Assembly (NCBI GenBank): GCA_964567045.1
Contig: CAZMLE010000038.1
Span: 1 to 37,426, forward strand
Length of the DNA: 37,426 bases
Direction of reading: 5' to 3'
Origin: JAFNGF01 sp964567045
Lineage (GTDB): Bacteria; Planctomycetota; Phycisphaerae; Sedimentisphaerales; Anaerobacaceae
Shown: in pieces, positions 1 through 6,854 of the stretch
Numbering within the stretch: the first letter of the stretch is position 1
How the letters are laid out: each line of letters opens with the position of its first letter
Translations under genes and position numbers: made by a program
Notes under the pieces: generated by a model
Database searches by the model: none
Told to the model about the DNA's origin: nothing
The model's input: the letters and a program-made list of their open reading frames with translations, nothing else

Positions 1-746
1 AGGACTTGTACAACTGGAAGTACGAGGGGAACGTGCTGCCGGCGGTGCAGGATGATCCCAACCATGAGCTGCATAAAAGCAAGGTATTGGAGCGGCCCAA
101 GGTATTGTACAACCGGGCGACAAGACAATTTGTCATGTGGATGCACGTGGATTCGGAGGATTACCAACTGGCGCACGCAGGAGTAGCAACCAGCGACTCG
201 CCCAAGGGCCCGTTTCGCTACGTTGGCAGTTTCCGTCCGGATGGCGAGATGAGCCGGGACATGACGGCGTTCATGGATGATGACGGAAAGGCGTACCTGT
301 TTTATGCGTCGGAGAGCAATGCCACGATGCACATTTCCTTGCTGACGGAGGATTACCTCAAGCCCTCCGGGCGTTTTGTGCGGGTGTTCGAGGGAAGGTC
401 CATGGAGGCGCCGGCGGTGTTCAAGTACCATGGGCGATATTACCTGATGGCATCGGGCTGCACAGGCTGGGCGCCAAATGCCGCGCGGTCGGCGGTGGCG
501 GAGTTCATTTGGGGTCCCTGGAAGGAGCTGGGCAATCCCTGCCGCGGCCCGGAGGCAGAGGTCACGTTCCGTGGGCAGAGTGCGTATATTTTGCCGGTGG
601 CAGGTAAGCCGGGCACGTTCATCTTCGTGGGAGACCGCTGGAATCAGAATGACCTGCCTGACTCGCGCTACCTTTGGCTGCCAGTGACGTTCACCGACAA
701 AGGCTTTGAAGTGCGGTGGCAGACTACGTGGCGTTTGAATAACTGA
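1..746 (+). CDS. GH43-like glycoside hydrolase, 3' part (5' end outside window)
   Basis: The reading frame is open from the first bases (codons in phase with base 3) to a TGA at 744-746, so the N-terminus lies outside the window. About 248 residues are visible. They have the look of a five-bladed GH43 propeller: short repeated Y/F-rich strands, an SRDMTAFMDDDGKAYLFY segment where the pKa-modulating Asp is expected, and an EAPAVFKYHGRYYLMAS segment that carries the likely general-acid Glu. The nucleophile/base Asp, normally near the N-terminus, is not visible. The closest family style I recall is the GH43 group acting on galactan-type polymers, but the substrate cannot be fixed from this fragment. 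It fits the polysaccharide-handling character of the window. Confidence 0.72.
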   Translation, partial: DLYNWKYEGNVLPAVQDDPNHELHKSKVLERPKVLYNRATRQFVMWMHVDSEDYQLAHAGVATSDSPKGPFRYVGSFRPDGEMSRDMTAFMDDDGKAYLFYASESNATMHISLLTEDYLKPSGRFVRVFEGRSMEAPAVFKYHGRYYLMASGCTGWAPNAARSAVAEFIWGPWKELGNPCRGPEAEVTFRGQSAYILPVAGKPGTFIFVGDRWNQNDLPDSRYLWLPVTFTDKGFEVRWQTTWRLNN

Positions 747-905
747 ACCTTAAACCACGGTTGCGTTGGCCGACGTGCCATGCTATGATACTTGCCGTAA
801 GCGAAGGAAAGGCGGGTCTTAAGAACGCCTGAGATGGATGATTTATGCTCACTTATTATTGAAGATTGAACGGCGAACAAGCTTGGCCCAAACCTTAGAA
901 AAGAC

Positions 906-932
906 CGAAATAAGTATGGTGTCACCAGAATT
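906..932 (-). repeat. REP-like repeat, copy 1 (inverted)
   Basis: This 27-base stretch contains TAAGTATGGTGTC and ends in AGAATT. Read on the minus strand it matches the copies at 1934-1961 and 2681-2708 at about 22 of 28 positions. The pattern (GAATTCCGGGGAC followed by an AT-rich tail) resembles repeats I associate with REP-type tyrosine transposases; that link is from memory and no transposase gene is present here. Confidence 0.55.
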
Positions 933-1020
933 AGGACTCTTGTATTGCCAGTAGAGAACTTAGTTCTTAAGTTGATCCCCTCCGTAGGGATCTTGTACTG
1001 TAGACCAGAAGCTGTACTAT

Positions 1021-1767
1021 ATGGAACCATATAAGACGATGAATTTCAAAGCAGAGAATAAGGCCACGCTCCTCGACATTTTACGGTCGATTGATATTGA
1101 AAGTCCTTTGAAGAACAATCACAGGGAAAATAACGCTACTGAGCGGTATGCAATCGCTCACCTTCTGAGTTCTCTTGCAGCAGAAGATGACCTTCTTACA
1201 TTTCCATTGCAATTAGTTCATAGAAACCCGCCTGAGGATAAGCCCGATTTCCTACTATCAACGGATGGAAAGAAGATTGGAATTGAGCATACCGATGCCA
1301 GGCCGGAGAATGAGACTCGTAAAGATGTCTTTAGAAACAGTGAGGGAACCGGGCATTTAGCTCATTTCGTGACACCCGTGGAGCCTGATGAGCCGAGGCG
1401 ATGTGCAGAGCAGTTGAGGAAAGAAATTGAGTTAAATGATCCTGAAGAGGGCTGGGGCGATCAGGATGATACTGATCGAAAATGGGCTGATACCATGCTC
1501 CACTTCATTGGCAAAAAGGAACACAAGCTTGAGGCGCCTGAATTTTCACGATACGATGAGGACTGGCTCTTGATTCGTGATGCTTGGCCCTTCCCATCGG
1601 TGAATGCAGAGAATGCAACTAAGTATTTATTTTCACAGATACTGAAGCGGAATATCAAGCTGGAGTTTCACCATGTCTTCACCATCAGTTGCAGCGACCG
1701 AGGCCCGGTTTGCGAGGTAGCAGAGTCGTGTTATCATCTTCATCCGAGAAGTGATTTGTGGTTGTAG
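1021..1767 (+). CDS. Hypothetical protein, possible PD-(D/E)XK-like nuclease fold
   Basis: This 248-residue protein is soluble, acidic and without signal peptide or membrane segment. I do not recognise a named family. A PDF (75-77) followed 12 residues later by an IGIEHT segment (Glu89) resembles the PD...ExK/ExT core of restriction-endonuclease-like folds, with a preceding helix bearing Glu41; the expected Lys is replaced by Thr91. The gene is AT-richer than its neighbours and lies between two REP-like repeats, which suggests an acquired accessory gene. Function is unproven. Neither ATG 1021 nor the alternative at 1039 has a strong ribosome binding site. A 7-bp inverted repeat (1018-1033, TATATGG/CCATATA) overlaps the first start. 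Confidence 0.5.
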   Translation: MEPYKTMNFKAENKATLLDILRSIDIESPLKNNHRENNATERYAIAHLLSSLAAEDDLLTFPLQLVHRNPPEDKPDFLLSTDGKKIGIEHTDARPENETRKDVFRNSEGTGHLAHFVTPVEPDEPRRCAEQLRKEIELNDPEEGWGDQDDTDRKWADTMLHFIGKKEHKLEAPEFSRYDEDWLLIRDAWPFPSVNAENATKYLFSQILKRNIKLEFHHVFTISCSDRGPVCEVAESCYHLHPRSDLWL

Positions 1768-1933
1768 TCGACATCACAGTGGGATTTTAAAGAAGGAATT
1801 AAAGGTGTCAGGTGTCAAAAGGTGTTATGGGATGCTACAACTACTTCTCCGCACAATTAGCGAAATAAAACTATAAGTTCTCCAAGCTTCGCTCCCTGTC
1901 GTAATCTTTCAGTACGGCAATCAATTCACCCGG

Positions 1934-1961
1934 GAATTCCGGGGACGCCTTATTTATTTCG
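1934..1961 (+). repeat. REP-like repeat, copy 2
   Basis: This 28-base copy begins GAATTCCGGGGACGCC and is identical to 2681-2708 at 26 of 28 positions, in the same orientation. It lies just beyond the 3' end of the nucleotidyltransferase cassette. Confidence 0.7.
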
Positions 1962-2014
1962 GGAAAATCACAGACACACTACGTTTTTCGGGGATCATAG
2001 GGGCGGGCCTACGC

Positions 2015-2473
2015 TCAGGATGTGGTTTCCTCCTGATCGGGGAGTTCCAGCATGTGGATGTCCTCCAAGTCAACTTCACGTCCAGAGGCTTGCTTAGAGG
2101 CGATCAGGTCCTCTTTGGACACGATAAATAAGTCCTGTCCCTGGTAGGTTACGGTCTTTCGCCGACGCCAGGCATCCTGAAAAGAGATTCCCGGCGTGCG
2201 GGTCTGCACGTCAATCCTCACACGATCGTTGAAAACCGTAATTTCGTGGGCTAAGATTTCCTGAGCATTAGTCATGGTGGCTGTGCCAAATCCGGCGTCC
2301 ACCAAGGCCGATAGGAGTCGCAGGGCATTGTCGTCGGTGGGGTCAATCAGGATGTCCAAGTCAAAGGTAGCGCGGGGAACGCCGTGAAGTACTGAGGCGA
2401 CGCCCCCGATAACTAAGTATCTGACCTCATGTTGCTGAAAGGACTTGAACACGTCCTGCAATCGGTTGAGCAT
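2015..2473 (-). CDS. Nucleotidyltransferase-fold protein (MNT/AbiEii/DUF6036-like)
   Basis: This 152-residue protein has the minimal nucleotidyltransferase signature: GG at 23-24, the DLD pair at Asp38 and Asp40, and a third acidic strand residue at Asp88 (RIDVQ). Such small enzymes transfer a nucleotide to a partner protein or RNA and are common in toxin-antitoxin and AbiE-type systems. The ATG at 2473 has AAGGA about 8 bases upstream, inside the end of the upstream small gene, so the two reading frames overlap by 47 bp and are probably translationally coupled. The pair lies between two near-identical REP-like repeats. The fold is fairly sure; a toxin or antitoxin role is inference. Confidence 0.72.
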   Translation of the reverse strand: MLNRLQDVFKSFQQHEVRYLVIGGVASVLHGVPRATFDLDILIDPTDDNALRLLSALVDAGFGTATMTNAQEILAHEITVFNDRVRIDVQTRTPGISFQDAWRRRKTVTYQGQDLFIVSKEDLIASKQASGREVDLEDIHMLELPDQEETTS

Positions 2474-2636
2474 GAGTTCGATCCTTCAGGTGGGGATTGA
2501 TCGACAAGGCGAGGTCTGTGAAACTGCAAAAGACCTCCATGCGGTCGGCCATTGAGAGAGACCGAAACCAACGGGTCTTGGCCTCTATTGACTCTTGCTG
2601 TCTGTCATGCCGAATCGTTGGTATCATCAAATACAT
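2427..2636 (-). CDS. Small conserved partner of the nucleotidyltransferase
   Basis: This 69-residue protein begins at ATG 2636 (alternative ATG 2627). A central SIEAKTRWFRSLSMADR stretch and a C-terminal AQPIAGRVQVL segment are the recognisable parts. I recall similar small proteins immediately upstream of DUF6036-type nucleotidyltransferases, but cannot name the family. It overlaps the downstream gene by 47 bp in another frame and shares its strand. That arrangement and the small size fit the partner protein of a two-gene toxin-antitoxin-like module. No clear ribosome binding site precedes the ATG. Confidence 0.5.
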   Translation of the reverse strand: MYLMIPTIRHDRQQESIEAKTRWFRSLSMADRMEVFCSFTDLALSINPHLKDRTHAQPIAGRVQVLSAT

Positions 2637-2680
2637 TTTATCAGATTAGGTCATGTTTCGCAACACAAGAAAGACTCTAT

Positions 2681-2708
2681 GAATTCCGGGGATGCCTTAT
2701 TCATTTCG
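2681..2708 (+). repeat. REP-like repeat, copy 3
   Basis: This copy begins GAATTCCGGGGATGCC, in direct orientation to 1934-1961. It overlaps the last codon and stop (2701-2703) of the DUF434/DUF5616-type gene on the minus strand. Confidence 0.7.
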
Positions 2709-3468
2709 AAGCCGTCAGGAGCTGCTCAGGGCCAAGGTCGATTACGGTTGCGGATGGAAGTTTCTGCGTGATTATTTCCCCAGCGAGGTTGGTCCATCTC
2801 CGGCAGCCGTCGAGAACAACACTGTCACTGCTAACTACAATCAGGTCGGTTTTCGTAAGTTCAAAATCAGGACTTAATGAAAGTCTAATCTCCCAGCCTG
2901 CGGTGAGCTTGTCGAATCCGTTCCAGCCGTTTTTCTGAGCCAATTCTCGGATTAGCGTTTTCAGGCGGCCGCTGTTTGAAACGGGGCTGTCCAATAGCCA
3001 AAGTGTCTTTGCTATGCCGATCTCTTTTAGAAAATCACCTATAAGCTGAACAGCCGGTATCGTTTCTGTGACTTTGCGATATGTTCCGTGGATGCTTGCC
3101 AGGTCCCGGAAGCAGCCGTCCCGGCCCTTAAAAATCACACCCCCGCTCATCGCCGCCTCCACAGTTATCAGCAGATTATAGCCATCAACAGCGACAAGCT
3201 GGCCAGCTAGCTCGGCGATCTTAACCTCTCGCTGCTTGCGAGATACCATTTGCTGGTCGGAGCAGGCGCTTCGCATGACAGCCAATCTTTGTCTTTCGGT
3301 CAGCGAGAACTTGTCGCCGACCAATTTCAAGGTGCTCTTTTCGGCGTAGCCTTTGGTCAATAGTAGCGAAAAGTCAGCGACCGCCAGTTGCAAATCGCCG
3401 ATTTTATCCGGCGAAAACAATTTCGCATCCTGCGGATGGGGCCCTCTATGTGTTCGCCTATCGGGCAT
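2701..3468 (-). CDS. DUF434 / DUF5616 domain protein (PIN-like)
   Basis: This 255-residue protein is recognised as the two-part DUF434-DUF5616 family. The N-terminal DUF434 helical part (about 20-70) contains LQLAVADFSLLLTKGYAE and SLTERQRLAVMRSAC. The C-terminal part starts with AVDGYNLLITVEAA, an acidic strand like the start of a PIN-type nuclease, followed by LLDSPVSNSGRLK and a late SSDSVVLD acidic motif. A metal-dependent nuclease activity is suggested by the fold but not proven. Start ATG 3468 is preferred over the TTG at 3483 because GAGG lies 8 bases upstream. It begins 20 bp after the nitrilase-family gene ends, so the two probably form an operon. Its stop lies inside a REP-like repeat. 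Confidence 0.75.
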   Translation of the reverse strand: MPDRRTHRGPHPQDAKLFSPDKIGDLQLAVADFSLLLTKGYAEKSTLKLVGDKFSLTERQRLAVMRSACSDQQMVSRKQREVKIAELAGQLVAVDGYNLLITVEAAMSGGVIFKGRDGCFRDLASIHGTYRKVTETIPAVQLIGDFLKEIGIAKTLWLLDSPVSNSGRLKTLIRELAQKNGWNGFDKLTAGWEIRLSLSPDFELTKTDLIVVSSDSVVLDGCRRWTNLAGEIITQKLPSATVIDLGPEQLLTASK

Positions 3469-3488
3469 CGGGAAAGTCCTCAATCGGG

Positions 3489-4493
3489 TTATATTTTTTT
3501 GCCCTGCTGGCGGGCTTCATTTATTTGCGTGCGGCTGCGATGCTGATACTGCCGAAGTGTCTCGATCCCGTATTGCTTTAGCAGCTCTCGCACGCGAACG
3601 CTAGGCTTGACCGCCTTGAACAGCCACCACGGCGCCAGATCCTCGTCACTTAGATTCCGCTCGACCTTTATCTCGTCCTTGTGCTCACCGAGCATTTTCT
3701 CGACCTTTTCTCGATTGAAATCGTGATGGGCAAACGCGCGGTCCAGGTCGAGCGTTGCTATGAACTGTTTCGGGCAGGGCTTTTCGATGTTCTCGACCGT
3801 CTTGCCGGTGATGTCGATGATGTTGCCGGCTCCGACCGGCACAATGTAGTAATGATAAAGTATCGCGTAGGCGTTCAGGGGCGAGCCGCCGCCATAAGCG
3901 CTCGGCCAGAAAACGATGTCCACATCCAGATTGTCGCACTGCTGCCATAGCTCTGGAAAGTTCAGGTCAAAACATGTCAGGATGCTTATCCTGCCAAAAT
4001 CGGTATCGAAAGCCTTGACGCCCTCCGTGCTGCAATGCAGCCCTTCGCCCCAGAACACAAAAATCTTGCGATAATAGCCGGCAACCTGGCCCTTGCGGTC
4101 AATCAAGACCGCCGTGTTGTACTGTTTGTCGCCCGCTTGTTCGCGTATCGGGCAGATAACATACATATTGTACTGCTTGGCCAGTTCTGCCACGGCTTCT
4201 GTTGTCGGGCCTGGAATGGGTTCAGCTTTGGTGCCGGCGAATTCCTCCGGCAGACAGGCAATATCCACGCCGTTCTGTCCGGCTGTATGCAGGTGCTCGA
4301 TGGCCTGCTTCAGCTTGAGGTCATATTCGCCGCCGAAGCCGATGCAAATCGCTGCCACCTTGACCTGTCTGCCGGGTAGTTTGTCTCGATCAAGCTGCGC
4401 GGCAGCTCCTGCAGCTTGAACATCCGCCGCCCAGCCTAAACAAGCCGAGGCCACAATCAAAAAGCCAACAAGAAACGTTTTGGATGCTCTCAT
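3489..4493 (-). CDS. Exported carbon-nitrogen hydrolase (nitrilase superfamily)
   Basis: This 334-residue protein starts with a signal peptide (MRASKTFLVG, a hydrophobic core, then an Ala-rich cleavage region near 25-30). The nitrilase-superfamily triad is visible: Glu in LPEEF (83/84), Lys143 in YYRKI, and the nucleophile Cys174 in LTCFDLNFPE. Members cleave non-peptide C-N bonds in amides, nitriles or ureido compounds; the substrate cannot be read from the sequence. An exported nitrilase is less common than a cytosolic one and may process amides outside the inner membrane. GGAGG lies 9 bases before the ATG. The gene leads the minus-strand pair with the DUF434-type gene. Confidence 0.85.
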   Translation of the reverse strand: MRASKTFLVGFLIVASACLGWAADVQAAGAAAQLDRDKLPGRQVKVAAICIGFGGEYDLKLKQAIEHLHTAGQNGVDIACLPEEFAGTKAEPIPGPTTEAVAELAKQYNMYVICPIREQAGDKQYNTAVLIDRKGQVAGYYRKIFVFWGEGLHCSTEGVKAFDTDFGRISILTCFDLNFPELWQQCDNLDVDIVFWPSAYGGGSPLNAYAILYHYYIVPVGAGNIIDITGKTVENIEKPCPKQFIATLDLDRAFAHHDFNREKVEKMLGEHKDEIKVERNLSDEDLAPWWLFKAVKPSVRVRELLKQYGIETLRQYQHRSRTQINEARQQGKKI

Positions 4494-4619
4494 TCTCCTT
4501 TTCCTCCATTGCTGAAACTTTCATTCATCTGATGCAAATTACACCACTTGTGTCCGGATTCATACAAGCGGCATCACGACTCAAGTGTACCGGCCCGCAC
4601 TGGGCGGGTCAAAAACAAA

Positions 4620-4648
4620 TTGACATGACCGGATCACCCCTCTAGTAT
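4620..4648 (+). promoter_or_regulatory. Sigma-70-like promoter for the RNase Z-like gene
   Basis: A perfect -35 box TTGACA (4620-4625) is followed after 17 bp by TAGTAT (4643-4648, 4 of 6 matches). Transcription would start near 4655, just before the hairpin at 4657-4679. Confidence 0.55.
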
Positions 4649-4656
4649 GTGGTTTA

Positions 4657-4685
4657 GCCGTCGCCGGGACGGCGACGGCATTTTT
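4657..4685 (+). terminator. Strong GC hairpin followed by T-run in the 5' leader
   Basis: A perfect 9-bp stem, GCCGTCGCC/GGCGACGGC, with a 5-base loop is followed by A and five T. By form it is an intrinsic-terminator-like hairpin. It sits only a few bases after the predicted start of transcription and 39 bp before the coding region, so it may be a 5' stabilising hairpin or attenuator. It could also end readthrough coming from elsewhere. Confidence 0.5.
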
Positions 4686-4723
4686 CAGCGTATCCAAAGA
4701 GTATTTATGTTATTCGAAGTCAA

Positions 4724-5581
4724 ATGGCCAGTCACAACTTAGCACAAGTCAAGATAGACGATCTGGAGATCATCGGCTACTCGGTTGCAGGCGAAGAAAC
4801 TGTGGTCGCCATACCACAATTAGACGTCTGCTTCGACATCGGCAAGGCCCCCGACCAGATAATCTCCATAAACCACATTTTGCTCTCGCACGGGCACATG
4901 GACCACGCTGCGGGCTTTGCATATTATCTATCGCAGCGAAATTTTTGCGGCCTACCAGCCGGAACGATATTGGCTCCGTGGGACCTCTTGGCCCCGATGA
5001 GAGAAATAATTGATTCCTGGGGTCGGCTTGATGGAAATAAGGTGCCTAATAATTTAGTCGGCGTCCAGCCCGGCGATGAATACCAGATAAAGCCGAACCT
5101 ATTTGCCAGGGTGTTTCCGACCAAGCATGGCCCATCCTCCGTGGGATATAGCGTCATCGAAAAACGCAAAAAGATTAGACCCGAGTATTCAAAGCTCAGC
5201 GGACCGCAAATCGTCGAACTAAAAAAGCAGGGGATCCAGATTGATTATCCGCTTGAGGTCCCGATAGTCACTTATATCGGCGACACTCAATACGTAGACT
5301 TTTCGCAATTGAAATATATTGTGGAAAGCAGAATCCTAATTGCCGAGTGTACGTTTTATGAGGTGGACCACACCGGAAGAGCCGAAGCCGGCAAACATAT
5401 GCACATCAACGAATTTGCCCAGCTACTCCAGAAGCTGCAAAACGAACATATCATTATAGCCCATACCACACAGCGAACGCCTATGCGGGAGATTCGGGAG
5501 ATACTAAAGAAGACCTTGTCGCCGGAAAAATATGATAGGACGATGCTGCTAATGGACAGCAGGCGAAGACCTCTTGTTTGA
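4724..5581 (+). CDS. RNase Z-like metallo-beta-lactamase-fold hydrolase
   Basis: This 285-residue protein carries the metallo-beta-lactamase motif HGHMDH (His56, His58, Asp60, His61), a second-shell His133 (TKHG), Asp185 (IGDTQ) and His245 (IIAHTTQR). These are the ligands of the RNase Z / ElaC branch. RNase Z cuts the 3' trailer of tRNA precursors; this protein is shorter than typical RNase Z and lacks an obvious exosite, so it may act on another phosphoester. It is cytosolic, with no signal peptide. ATG 4724 has only a weak GAAG upstream. It has its own promoter at 4620-4648 and stands alone between divergent and convergent genes. Confidence 0.75.
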   Translation: MASHNLAQVKIDDLEIIGYSVAGEETVVAIPQLDVCFDIGKAPDQIISINHILLSHGHMDHAAGFAYYLSQRNFCGLPAGTILAPWDLLAPMREIIDSWGRLDGNKVPNNLVGVQPGDEYQIKPNLFARVFPTKHGPSSVGYSVIEKRKKIRPEYSKLSGPQIVELKKQGIQIDYPLEVPIVTYIGDTQYVDFSQLKYIVESRILIAECTFYEVDHTGRAEAGKHMHINEFAQLLQKLQNEHIIIAHTTQRTPMREIREILKKTLSPEKYDRTMLLMDSRRRPLV

Positions 5582-5599
5582 GAACCGCCGACCTCAAGA

Positions 5600-6304
5600 T
5601 CATGTTCCAGCTTTGCTGAGTTTTGAAGGACGCAGAAGGATTAACGTGGTCAACAGGATGAGCGGCATACCTATCATCCAGACAAGCTCTGTATATGCTC
5701 GAAATATTGCCATTTCCCCCCATTGCTTAACGCTCAGACGGGCTACCGTTGCTGGAATAAGAATCTGCGTAGCGAGCTTTACCGCTATAATCAGCAACAC
5801 GCTTGCGAAAAGCAGAAATCTGCCCCATGGGTTTTCGGCGACTTTGCAGAACAATTCGCCCTGGCGGTCCTTTCTTCTACCAATTTCATAGAGCACGAAT
5901 ATTACGACCAGGAAAAACACCACTTGTGCGATTGTGTCAAGGACGCCAAGCGCATAACCTCTGAGCCCACCTAACCAAGCCAGCACAACAAAACCGGCGG
6001 AGGCACACTTTGCTGCGTAGGTAGCTACGATATAACTAAAGAGCCCTACCGCTGCCCAGAAAAGCCTCTTTGACCACAGCACAGAGCCGTTTATCTTAGC
6101 AAACTCCTCCGCAAGGCTGCCCGTGTCACCGAGTCGATGCCGAGCCACGTAGAACGCCTCTTCCTGTGACAATTTCAAAGCCATCAAGTGTTCGATTTCT
6201 TCTCGCAGATGGCTTTCGAGTTCATCCATATCTGGCGTTTCAAGTGTTTGTGATTCGGCCAGGCTGCTGCGCCATTTGCTCATCTGGTCGTTTAGGTTAA
6301 ACAT
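5600..6304 (-). CDS. HAAS-type membrane partner of the PadR regulator
   Basis: This 234-residue protein has an N-terminal helical cytoplasmic domain (about 1-75: DELESHLREEIEHL and SQEEAFYVARHRLGD), followed by four likely membrane segments. This is the HAAS/permease-prefix arrangement usually encoded directly after PadR regulators. ATG 6304 lies 13 bp inside the end of padR, so the two are translationally coupled; the longer frame starting at 6352 would simply overlap padR. The function of such membrane proteins is not settled: they are thought to sense or relay membrane signals to the PadR protein. Expression is probably controlled by the PadR operator at 6668-6688. Confidence 0.78.
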   Translation of the reverse strand: MFNLNDQMSKWRSSLAESQTLETPDMDELESHLREEIEHLMALKLSQEEAFYVARHRLGDTGSLAEEFAKINGSVLWSKRLFWAAVGLFSYIVATYAAKCASAGFVVLAWLGGLRGYALGVLDTIAQVVFFLVVIFVLYEIGRRKDRQGELFCKVAENPWGRFLLFASVLLIIAVKLATQILIPATVARLSVKQWGEMAIFRAYTELVWMIGMPLILLTTLILLRPSKLSKAGT

Positions 6305-6633
6305 GGCTCTTTCTCCCATAATTGTTCTAAGGTCGAATAAACAAGCAGCCATTGGCTTCGCTGTTTCTCTAATGTTTTCGTGCCCTTTTTCTTGAGTCGA
6401 TAGTATTTCCGTTTCCTGCCAGTCTCAGAAACACGCTGGAATGATCTTACTAACCCCTGGCGTTCCAGCCGATGCAGCACGGGATAAAGCATGCCATCGG
6501 TCCACTGCATCTTGCCGCCGGATAATTCGCGCACACGCTTTATTATCGCATAACCGTAGTTGTCACCTTCTGCGAGGATCGAAAGAATCAACGGCGCTGC
6601 CGACGCAGCTACTAAATCTTTGTAAACCGGCAC
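6292..6633 (-). CDS. PadR-family transcriptional regulator
   Basis: This 113-residue protein is a PadR-type winged-helix repressor: SAAPLILSILAEGDNYGYAI, then the recognition region and wing (MQWTDGMLYPVLHRLERQGL) and the RKYYRLKKKGTK segment, which are family hallmarks. It starts with GTG 6633, with AAGGA about 9 bases upstream. PadR proteins repress their own operon by binding AT-rich palindromes; a perfect one lies just upstream on the -10 box (6668-6688). It forms an operon with the overlapping HAAS-type membrane gene. The inducer is unknown. Confidence 0.9.
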   Translation of the reverse strand: MPVYKDLVAASAAPLILSILAEGDNYGYAIIKRVRELSGGKMQWTDGMLYPVLHRLERQGLVRSFQRVSETGRKRKYYRLKKKGTKTLEKQRSQWLLVYSTLEQLWEKEPCLT

Positions 6634-6667
6634 TTGTTTATCCTTTTTTGGTATGAAATTAGCTTAT

Positions 6668-6688
6668 ATACATAGTACTACTATGTAT
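6668..6688. promoter_or_regulatory. PadR operator palindrome
   Basis: A perfect inverted repeat with 10-bp arms (ATACATAGTA and TACTATGTAT) and a single central C. It covers the -10 box of the padR promoter, the classical place for an autorepression site. AT-rich palindromes of this kind are typical PadR operators. Confidence 0.75.
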
Positions 6689-6700
6689 CAGGGTTGTCAA
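6672..6700 (-). promoter_or_regulatory. padR promoter
   Basis: On the minus strand a perfect TTGACA (6700-6695) is followed after 17 bp by TACTAT (6677-6672). The -10 box lies inside the palindrome at 6668-6688, so a bound repressor would block RNA polymerase. Confidence 0.7.
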
Positions 6701-6854
6701 CAAAAATCTTTCTTTTTTTACCAGTATTGCACGCGCTGGCCGGCTCTTATTGGAAAGCTCGTAAGTGCCCGTATTTGCAGCAGTTATACGAGAATATACC
6801 CTTTTCTACGAGGAGTGTTTTCACCTAAAACCTACCTGCTGCGGCTATAGGCTT

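Noticed and set aside
668..1030. 120-residue minus-strand frame
   Set aside because: It overlaps the end of the GH43-like gene and a REP-like repeat, has no ribosome binding site and no family resemblance.
2552..2938. 128-residue plus-strand frame
   Set aside because: It lies opposite the nucleotidyltransferase partner and the DUF434-type gene, both of which have better support.
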